The notes beneath the pieces are model-generated. The model had not been told where the DNA came from and searched no databases. It saw nothing but the letters and a program-made list of their open reading frames with translations. Both the position numbers and the translations under genes were made by a program. Below, in pieces: positions 6,726-14,600 of a stretch of 46,356 bases of DNA. The stretch comes from a virus: IMG/VR virus record IMGVR_UViG_3300027747_000103, positions 1 through 46,356 of that record, one strand, 5' to 3'. Positions within the stretch are counted from its first letter, which is position 1. The number at the start of each line of letters is the position of its first letter.

Positions 6726-9700
6726 AAGAACTTTGCCTCAACTTCAGGGCGTAGTTTCTTGTTAAACGTGACACCATTAATCATGTTCTTCTCAGCATTC
6801 TTACGTGCTGTTAAAGATTTCTGTTTGGTATCACCAGTTATACGTTCCGTTGGGTGCGCTGCATTGAAGGCCAATATATCATCGTTAACCTCTCCCAACA
6901 TTTGCGTATCACCAGCAGTTAGCGCCATGTCATACAGGTTGAGCAGACGGACGCGGCGCTGTAGAACTTCCTTCTCAAAGGCTTTAGCAGCGGATGTCTT
7001 TTCGTAGGTACTGGACAAGTTTGCTGGGGAGAACCCGAAGGCTTGCATCAACGAGTTATACGCACCAATATCTTCCTCAATGGGGTCACCCTTAAGCGTC
7101 TTAGCGCCCTCGGTCATATAGCGAAAGCCCTTCATGCCGTTACGTATAAAGCTAGGAGCCAGTGACTCGAAGGCGCGTTCTACATGCCCTTCATTCATCA
7201 TCTTAATTGCTTTGTCTGCGTTAACAGCATACGAAGCAGCAGGGCCAAGCGCCTGTTGAATTGCAGTCAAAGCAAGCCCGTGATCGGCAACACTGCGTGG
7301 GTCGTCCCGATAGATTAAGTCCGTTGCAACACCTACGCGGTTAGACAATTCTATATTTGTTGCGTAGTTTAGTGGGCCTTTGTACAAGAACTCGCCAAAA
7401 GTATCGCGCATCTGTTCATTGAAATTATACGGTTCATCATCGCTTCCAAACAACGAGTGAATCATGGTAGCCAGCGTGGACATAGCACCGTAGAACGGCA
7501 AGCCCTTTGCACCACCAAATGCCATTGCCATACCGTATGTAGCGAGAAGTTGTTTACGGGCTGCATCACGTACCTGTTTACTCTCGCCCTTGTAAGCCTG
7601 ATGAAAGGCGCGGGCTATTACAAACGCTTGGTTCCACACAAACGACTTGAACGTAAAAGCTACACGACCCAATGGGTGCTGCATCCACTTAGGAGCGGTA
7701 GCAGCAAGGCCGGAAGTATGCGCATCTTTTACCATATTAAGCGCTTCGCGTATTGCCTCCTGTTCACTCTTACCATGTTGTTTTGCTAAATCATAGGCGG
7801 CGATAGCCGTAGTAGCGCGGTTGAATTTCTCACTTGCGGAGAATGGTAATGCCAACCCTTCAAGTATCTTAGCCTTAACTCCTGAGTACTCCGCAGTGGT
7901 TTCTCTACGGCCTTCTAATACTTCACGGGCCATTGTGTGCTGAAGCTGAGCGTGATCCATCATGGCTTGGTACAACGCTTTGTACTTCGGATTGTTTTGC
8001 CACTGATTGACTGCAACCTTACTAGCATTGAGCATTGCAGTACTAGCGTTACCGATACCGTACTTACCACCAAGCATAGGCCAGACCATCATAGGCAATG
8101 AAGTCAAGTTAACCAGCGCAGACGATGCGTTGGCTGCAATAAACTCAAAGTAGCTTAATGATGTAGCCCCATGCACAAGGGCACTATATGTGGGGTTATG
8201 GTAGAAGTTAGATTGACTACGGATATTATCCGCCGCTGCATACACATCGTCGCGGTTGACGTTCTGCGCTTGAGCGCCAATTTCATCTAAGGCTCCATCA
8301 ATCTTAGCGGAATACTGAGAGTTAGTTAGTTTTTTAGCCCATTTAATACCCACTTCTCCGTAAGCACGGATAATATCTTGCTCCATACCACGCACATTGT
8401 CGCGCTTCATGAACTGCTTAGCAATAGACTGCGCAGGAAACAAAGCTAGGTAGGATTGGTACACGCTATCAAGCTGCTGCGTACTTGCGCCTTTTGCTTG
8501 TAGGTCAGCCATGATAGTTCCTAAGAAGGAATTGGGTGGTACGCCAGCGCCATTGAACGCAATTTGTTGTAAGTTTTGGTACAACTTGTGCGGCTGGTTT
8601 TTGAGCACATCTCTAACGAACTGCTCACGCTCACGGATAGACTGGAACGCAGAGGCAGCACGCTCCCCGCTTGTAGGGTCAACATACTCTACCCAAAAAT
8701 CCCCACGACGCAAGAACGGTATGTAACCTGTAAGTTTCTTACGAGTCTCAAACTGCAACTTTAACTTAGCTGCTAGAGTGGGCGATACGCTTTGCAACAA
8801 GAAGTTTTCATATTCTTTCAGACTGCCTTCATAGAAGTTACGTACCGTTGTGTACACACCCCGTACATCAGCAGGTAGCGAGTTAAACGCGGCCCGCATC
8901 TGCGCAGCTTGAGCAGCTTGTGTTGGTGTAGGTTTGAAGTTGGGGTCAGCCAAATCAATTTCTGCGAGGCTGGCATCATAGGCAAGCTGATTAAGACGTT
9001 CCACTGCTTGCGGATGGGCTTCTTGTACAGCCATAAACTTTTTATAGTCTTCATTGACTTTAGCAACACGGCGCTCTTGGTCACCATTACGCTTCTCAAG
9101 GGCATCCAGCAACTTCTGTATAGAAGGTAGTTCCTTGCCGTATATGGTATTAAAATGATCTAACCGAAATGCGCCAAATAACAACTTAGTAGCGGCTGGC
9201 CCCATATACATCGGGCTATCCTTGTTGCTGATGTTGGAGAGCGTGTTCCTAGCGTTTTCCAGCGTTTTGCCTACCAGTTGAGGCATAGACTTACCAATAT
9301 CTCCCACAGCATTGAACCCAGAACTAACGGCTTGCCCCATACCCATAAACAAGGTATCAGCGTTGTTTGGTTTTACGTCTTTGGAAATGTCGATAGCGTT
9401 GTTGACGAACTTCAACCCAGCATCATAGGCAGACTGCCCTTTACGGAAGCCTAAGAACTCAGCAACGGATTGCATCATTCGCACAAACATGTTTTCGCTG
9501 CGCGGTGCTTTGATTGTCTTAAGCAACGCTTGGAACTCGGGGTTACCAGTCAACTCAGCAGCAAACTCCTGCAAGCTGTTTGCACCATAAGCAGAGCCAA
9601 ATTGGTTTTTTACCTGCTCAAAGAACTTAGTGAACTCTTTGGTCAACGGGTGGTTAGGGTTATCCAGCACGTGCGAGATAGCAGCATGGGTAACTTCATG

Positions 9701-12700
9701 GATAACGGTATGCGCGTTTAACCCGTTGGTTGGGTCAAGCGTGATTGTGTTAGTAAGTGGGTCGTAGGAGCCAGCCTTACCTTGCAAATCACCAATAACA
9801 ACTTTGGTTTTTAGCCCCAGCGACTGAATCTTACGTAGTACACGTTGTATCTCAGGTGTCTTAATGACGTTGCCCAAGTGCCCAAGCAAGCTATTGAGGT
9901 CACCCTTTTGCGCAAGGCTACGCCCAGTCTCATCAAGCTGCGGGCCTACATAGACAGGAGACCACAGCCGTATACCTAGCTTCTGAAAAATTCCTTCGTT
10001 TATTAAGTCAGCATCCCGTGCAGCATCGGCATCAGTGTACTCCTCAATAGTGTCAAGTTTTTTCTTAGACTCAGCTATATGCGCTTCAACAATACCTTTA
10101 GCCCGATCTTCAAAATCAGAAATAGCTTTGCGGGTTACGCTAGAGATAACCGTGTCGCGTTGTTTTTTAGGTAGCCCTTGCAAATAAGAAAGCAGTTGTG
10201 GTGCATCCCCGCCAGAAGCAGCGATGGCTTTTGCTACGCCTTCAAGTTCGCGTTGGTTCTTTGCGGCCTGTTCTGGCTCTTCAGCCTTGGCAATAATGTC
10301 TTGCAGGTCAATGTACCGATTAAGCAGCGCGGGTAAGCGCAGCATGTTGTGCTCATCAGTACCAACTTGGGACTCGGCGGGAAGGTCTTGGGGTTTAACT
10401 CCCAATTTCCCTGCTGTATCTAGCAAGATACCGCGCATTACACTATCGGTTTTCTTGTCATTGTCCTCAACAAACTTAGTACGTTCTTGCTCCGCCGCAA
10501 CTGCACCTTGTTCGGCTTTGATCTTGTCAGCCGCAGCCTTCTTGCCTATTGGGGCTGCTGGTGCTTCTTGTCCTTGCGCTTCTGTTTGCTGGGTTTCAAT
10601 GGTTTGATTGCCACTTGGGGTTCCTTCTTGAGTTGTAGGTTCGGTTATCGGGGCTGCTTCTAATGCACCAAGCTGTTGGCTTTCTCTTCCAACAAGTTCT
10701 CCAGTAGCTGTGCTAGGAGATACCACTCCGTTGGGTTCAGTGGATTCAATTCCTCCGGTGCTGGGTGCATTATTGGGTTCACTAGGAACTGAAACGCCCG
10801 CTCCACTTGGCTGTTCGACATTTGCTGCAACATTCTCTGCTCCTTGGAACTCGGGACGCGCTAAAAAGGCGTCGATCTTCTCTTTAATAGGCTGGCTGCG
10901 GTTTTCGCCATACGCAGTAAGTATCCGCTTAACTTCAGCGGCATCCCCGGGGGTGGCTATGTCCTTACCTTCTAGCAACTTGTTTTTACGAATGAGCGCA
11001 GTGGGGCCAATACCCAGACCCTTTAGAGCATCATCGTTAATGACTGTGGGTAGTTGTTGTGGGGTAGGTGGTACAGGTTTTTGTACAACTACAGGTTCAG
11101 TAACATCGGTCGTTACATCTGGCGATGTTAAATTAGGTTGAGTTGCTGTTGTAGGAGTTGTTGTAGGTTGTACATCTTTTGGCCCGCGCTTAGCAGCCAG
11201 CGCAGCATTTTCAGATTGCACTTGCCCAATGGTTTGCGCCAATGGGGATGCCTGTTGGGCCAACGATACCAAGTCGGTAGGCGTATCGGTCAATTCAGCA
11301 AGGGCAGCTTTGAGTTTCTTTTGGGCTTCTTTAACTTCAGCCGCATCACGTTGTTCAGCCAATCGTTGCTTGTTGATCTCAGCCTTTTCATCTTTAGTTG
11401 CAGCCTTCTCCACCGCAGGAGTTAATTCACCTTGCTCAGTAAATAGTTCTTGCTGTGTACCTTTGGGTTCTTTAGGCGGCTTTATGCCTTCATACTTTTC
11501 CCTAAGAGCTTTTACTTGGTCAGTTTCTGATACAGGTGGATTTACCAAACTTGTAGCTGGGCCGGTCTCAAACCCCGGCAATTCTTGTTGCGCTTGAGCA
11601 GCTTGAAAGCCTTCAATCTGTTGCCCAGTGCGCCCAACTTCAGCAGCCTGCTGGCGTTCTTGCCTTTTATCTAATGCTTCTTGGTACTGTTCTTGGCGTT
11701 CTTTACCGCGACGCCCAGCCTCAATTCCTCCACCTAGCGCACCAAAAGCACCGCCGCTTACTGCGCCACGGACAGAGGACTCCATGATGCGTTCCCACTC
11801 TTTGCTGCCAAAGATTTGCGGGTTTTTACCTACGAAGTTTTCAGCAGCAATACTGATGGCTTCTTGCATACCTTCGGTAATGCCTTCAACGCCAGCGGCT
11901 TCTAACATGCCTGCGGATACAGAGCGCAACAAGCCCTTGTCCATACCAGACTTCTCAAGAACTTTTTCAATGATGCCAACCTTCATGGGGCCGGTCAGTT
12001 TGTTCATCAACTTTGCGGGAAGCACGGAGTCAAGCGCAGCAGAGCCAGCACCAAACAATAACGATGCCCCGGGCGCTAACTCACCAGTTTTTTCGTAGAC
12101 GTTTTGAAATACCTCTGGGGCATTTTGTGCATAGGAGCCAAGGAAGATACCGGCGTTCTGTCCAGCTTCTGCTTTTGCTGCAAGTTGTGGTGCAGCCTGT
12201 TTGAGCCCTTGATTAACGAATGCAGTGGCGGCTTCTCCAGCAAGGCCACGTTCTGCGGCTTGGGCGGCTAATGCTTTTGCTGCGGCAGTTGTAGCAGTGC
12301 GTCCCGCTAGTGCTGCGCCCCCTACCCCGGGGATAAGTGAAGTAGCAATATTAGGAACTTGCTCAGCTACATTCTCAAGTATAAAACCGGGGTAGTCCCC
12401 TATACCCTTAACATCACTCAAGCTACCATACTGAGGAGCATAAGACTTGGAAATTTCTTCTTGTGTCTGCTTAGCGCTTTCCATTTTCCGTTTGGCATAG
12501 TCATTAAAGCCAAGAGCGGACGCGCCCATTGCGGGAATGATATCGCTAAAAGTAGACCCAAGCTGCTTAGCACCACGGACAACACCTTTACGTAGCATTT
12601 CCCCATACGTGTAGTCAGGCTTAAACTCAGACGTATCTGGTTCTGAAGCCGGTTGGGAAAACTGTTGCGCAATTTGCGCTAAGCGTGTAGCAGCAGCCGT

Positions 12701-12754
12701 ATCTCCAGCAGCATCGGCATTCCGCAATGCTTGCAGGACGCTTTTCAAGTCCAT
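6716..12754 (-). CDS. Giant polyvalent virion/ejection protein with zincin-like metalloprotease motif
   Basis: 2012 residues, the largest gene in the window and the last of the late block. The N-terminal part (20-350) is Ala/Gly-rich with hydrophobic stretches. Residues about 360-790 are low-complexity Pro/Gln/Thr linker. A zinc-protease motif HEVTH lies at 1019-1023 with a possible third ligand in EFAAEL about 50 residues on. The C-terminal third has helical segments, including HPLGRVAFTFKSF near 1692, resembling the PLxRFAG-type large polyvalent protein domain of phages. Proteins of this kind are packed in the capsid and injected with DNA in some phages; that role is inferred. It follows the 610-residue gene by 13 bases and has a weak ribosome binding site. 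Confidence 0.72.
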   Translation of the reverse strand: MDLKSVLQALRNADAAGDTAAATRLAQIAQQFSQPASEPDTSEFKPDYTYGEMLRKGVVRGAKQLGSTFSDIIPAMGASALGFNDYAKRKMESAKQTQEEISKSYAPQYGSLSDVKGIGDYPGFILENVAEQVPNIATSLIPGVGGAALAGRTATTAAAKALAAQAAERGLAGEAATAFVNQGLKQAAPQLAAKAEAGQNAGIFLGSYAQNAPEVFQNVYEKTGELAPGASLLFGAGSAALDSVLPAKLMNKLTGPMKVGIIEKVLEKSGMDKGLLRSVSAGMLEAAGVEGITEGMQEAISIAAENFVGKNPQIFGSKEWERIMESSVRGAVSGGAFGALGGGIEAGRRGKERQEQYQEALDKRQERQQAAEVGRTGQQIEGFQAAQAQQELPGFETGPATSLVNPPVSETDQVKALREKYEGIKPPKEPKGTQQELFTEQGELTPAVEKAATKDEKAEINKQRLAEQRDAAEVKEAQKKLKAALAELTDTPTDLVSLAQQASPLAQTIGQVQSENAALAAKRGPKDVQPTTTPTTATQPNLTSPDVTTDVTEPVVVQKPVPPTPQQLPTVINDDALKGLGIGPTALIRKNKLLEGKDIATPGDAAEVKRILTAYGENRSQPIKEKIDAFLARPEFQGAENVAANVEQPSGAGVSVPSEPNNAPSTGGIESTEPNGVVSPSTATGELVGRESQQLGALEAAPITEPTTQEGTPSGNQTIETQQTEAQGQEAPAAPIGKKAAADKIKAEQGAVAAEQERTKFVEDNDKKTDSVMRGILLDTAGKLGVKPQDLPAESQVGTDEHNMLRLPALLNRYIDLQDIIAKAEEPEQAAKNQRELEGVAKAIAASGGDAPQLLSYLQGLPKKQRDTVISSVTRKAISDFEDRAKGIVEAHIAESKKKLDTIEEYTDADAARDADLINEGIFQKLGIRLWSPVYVGPQLDETGRSLAQKGDLNSLLGHLGNVIKTPEIQRVLRKIQSLGLKTKVVIGDLQGKAGSYDPLTNTITLDPTNGLNAHTVIHEVTHAAISHVLDNPNHPLTKEFTKFFEQVKNQFGSAYGANSLQEFAAELTGNPEFQALLKTIKAPRSENMFVRMMQSVAEFLGFRKGQSAYDAGLKFVNNAIDISKDVKPNNADTLFMGMGQAVSSGFNAVGDIGKSMPQLVGKTLENARNTLSNISNKDSPMYMGPAATKLLFGAFRLDHFNTIYGKELPSIQKLLDALEKRNGDQERRVAKVNEDYKKFMAVQEAHPQAVERLNQLAYDASLAEIDLADPNFKPTPTQAAQAAQMRAAFNSLPADVRGVYTTVRNFYEGSLKEYENFLLQSVSPTLAAKLKLQFETRKKLTGYIPFLRRGDFWVEYVDPTSGERAASAFQSIREREQFVRDVLKNQPHKLYQNLQQIAFNGAGVPPNSFLGTIMADLQAKGASTQQLDSVYQSYLALFPAQSIAKQFMKRDNVRGMEQDIIRAYGEVGIKWAKKLTNSQYSAKIDGALDEIGAQAQNVNRDDVYAAADNIRSQSNFYHNPTYSALVHGATSLSYFEFIAANASSALVNLTSLPMMVWPMLGGKYGIGNASTAMLNASKVAVNQWQNNPKYKALYQAMMDHAQLQHTMAREVLEGRRETTAEYSGVKAKILEGLALPFSASEKFNRATTAIAAYDLAKQHGKSEQEAIREALNMVKDAHTSGLAATAPKWMQHPLGRVAFTFKSFVWNQAFVIARAFHQAYKGESKQVRDAARKQLLATYGMAMAFGGAKGLPFYGAMSTLATMIHSLFGSDDEPYNFNEQMRDTFGEFLYKGPLNYATNIELSNRVGVATDLIYRDDPRSVADHGLALTAIQQALGPAASYAVNADKAIKMMNEGHVERAFESLAPSFIRNGMKGFRYMTEGAKTLKGDPIEEDIGAYNSLMQAFGFSPANLSSTYEKTSAAKAFEKEVLQRRVRLLNLYDMALTAGDTQMLGEVNDDILAFNAAHPTERITGDTKQKSLTARKNAEKNMINGVTFNKKLRPEVEAKFFED

Positions 12755-12767
12755 ACGACTTCCTTTA

Positions 12768-14600
12768 TTACTTTGGAGCTAAGTATTTATTAAGCAACTC
12801 TTTATCACTTGCACTAAAAATTGGCGAAGAACTACCGCTTATATTCCGTGTTGCATCTCGCGCTAAAACTTGTTCAATCTTTTGGTTAAGCGCTTGTTTG
12901 AATTCCGGCTTGTCTACTACGTTTTTACCATATTGGTCTAGTGTTTGTTTTTTCCAAGCAAGTACTTCAGGATGGTTAGCATACTCCCCACGCCATTTAA
13001 GAAGTTGGTCTTGTGTTAAACCGCCTTTCCCTTCAGCAGCAGCACCGGCAACAGCAGCCCTAAGTTCAGCCGCTTGTACACGAGCATCAGCGCCAAGTTC
13101 AGCAGCGTATCGAGTAGCTCCAGCATGTTCCCTAGCAGCGCCCAATGTAGCGCCAGCATGGATGTTAGCAGCGCCCAATGTAGCTTCAGCCGATCTATCA
13201 GCATGGTACTTATTAACCTGCGCGCCAAGCAAATGTTGCCAATCTTGGTGGGCGAGTTCAGTATCCTTACCTGTTGCAGTCATGATAGCGCTAACACCAA
13301 AACGATCTCTTTCATCCGCAGATTTAGCCGCATTAGCACGGGCAGCTTGAGCGGTTTTCCAGTCATCCCTACTTTCAGCGCGTTCAGCTTGTTCCACATA
13401 AGCCAGTTCTTTCTGGCGTTCTTTCTGTGCTTTTATAAGTTCTCTATTGGCAACTTGCCAGTCATCCGCGCCAACCATCGCGCCCTTACCAATGTTTTCA
13501 AGGGCATGTTGAGAAGTACCAGACATCATTGCTAGGCCAGCTTTAAAGATAGCCATGCCTTTAGCTTGGTCACGAAGAGCCCCAGCTTGTTCAGCCTCTG
13601 CTTGTAAAGACTTCTTATAGTCCTCTAGTGGCTTACCTACAGGTTTGCCCTCATTTAAGTTATTTAATATATCTCTATCCCGAGCAGCGGCGCGGGCAAG
13701 GTAACCTTTATCCCCAGAAAGCTGTTCATTGGTGGTATCTAGCAAGCTCTTACCAGTTGGCGCTGTAGCAAATGCAAACGGAGAAGCTGAACTAGCTGCC
13801 CCCGCCCCTGTTCCTACCCCCGCCCCTGTATTAGTTGGCGCGCCCATTCCAGTTGTTGGTGCTGGCTTCTTAACAAGTTGGTCAATGCCCGGAGCCGCAG
13901 GCGCTTGAGATACACGTGGGTCGTTAGCCGTTGTCATTTGCCCCGGACGGCTTGTACCTACAGGTGTAGGAGTTGTAGACGCTGCTGGGTTTCCGGGAGT
14001 AGGAATACTTGGTAATGCAGTAATCCCTTGGTCTTTAAGGTTTTGCAACTGCCCCATAGTAAGTTGCGCCCCACGACTATTAAGAACATCCATAATACTT
14101 TTAGCTGCTTGCCGTTCTGCATCACTTTGCTGCATAAACATCCCAACAGGCGCAGAAGCAGGGCCATATTGGTTTTTTAACTGGGTTAATAATGCCGCTT
14201 TTTGTTGGTCTTCTCCAAAACTTTGTTTTACCCCGCCCCACCACCGTCCAAACGGAGTACCACCCTCTTCAAAATGCTGAACGCCGTGCCCATCAGTATC
14301 ACCGCCACCAGCAAACGCCACAATACCGCCCGGGGCATAGCTTTGTGTAGGTAAGTTGCTCTGTAAGTTGCCAACTCCCGCTGCTTGTTGAGCATGCGCC
14401 ATTACTTCTTCTGCAATGGGAGGTTGTTTGTTTTGTTGAGCCCCCTGCATACCAGCAGCTTGAGATTTCTCTTGGGTCTTTTGTTGGATAAGAGGGATGC
14501 CAATATAGGCAGGGATGACCCCATCCTGCACACCTTTAGTGAGCATTTCAATCGAATAAGCGCCGGGGTTAGATAAAATTTTCTGGGCAATGCCGGTCAT
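12768..14600 (-). CDS. Putative internal virion/ejection protein, Ala/Gln-rich with coiled coil
   Basis: 610 residues. Residues 1-70 are hydrophilic and helical. A Gly-rich motif with YAPGGIVAFAGGG lies near 88. A Pro/Thr/Gly linker covers about 200-280. The C-terminal half is a long Ala/Lys/Glu/Gln helical region of the coiled-coil type (about 300-520), including an Ala/His/Gly repeat near 450-500. No enzyme motif is visible. The start overlaps the stop of the 881-residue gene by four bases (ATGA). Place and composition suggest a structural protein ejected with the DNA, comparable in position but not in recognisable sequence to T7 internal core proteins. Confidence 0.58.
   Translation of the reverse strand: MTGIAQKILSNPGAYSIEMLTKGVQDGVIPAYIGIPLIQQKTQEKSQAAGMQGAQQNKQPPIAEEVMAHAQQAAGVGNLQSNLPTQSYAPGGIVAFAGGGDTDGHGVQHFEEGGTPFGRWWGGVKQSFGEDQQKAALLTQLKNQYGPASAPVGMFMQQSDAERQAAKSIMDVLNSRGAQLTMGQLQNLKDQGITALPSIPTPGNPAASTTPTPVGTSRPGQMTTANDPRVSQAPAAPGIDQLVKKPAPTTGMGAPTNTGAGVGTGAGAASSASPFAFATAPTGKSLLDTTNEQLSGDKGYLARAAARDRDILNNLNEGKPVGKPLEDYKKSLQAEAEQAGALRDQAKGMAIFKAGLAMMSGTSQHALENIGKGAMVGADDWQVANRELIKAQKERQKELAYVEQAERAESRDDWKTAQAARANAAKSADERDRFGVSAIMTATGKDTELAHQDWQHLLGAQVNKYHADRSAEATLGAANIHAGATLGAAREHAGATRYAAELGADARVQAAELRAAVAGAAAEGKGGLTQDQLLKWRGEYANHPEVLAWKKQTLDQYGKNVVDKPEFKQALNQKIEQVLARDATRNISGSSSPIFSASDKELLNKYLAPK

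Noticed and set aside
12727-13350. Long plus-strand open frame opposite the 610-residue gene
   Set aside because: Low-complexity mirror of an Ala-rich coding strand, with no ribosome binding site and no recognisable motif. Similar shadows at 10224-12098, 16313-16933, 18063-18707, 19274-19867, 24890-25948 and 31441-32253 are rejected for the same reason.
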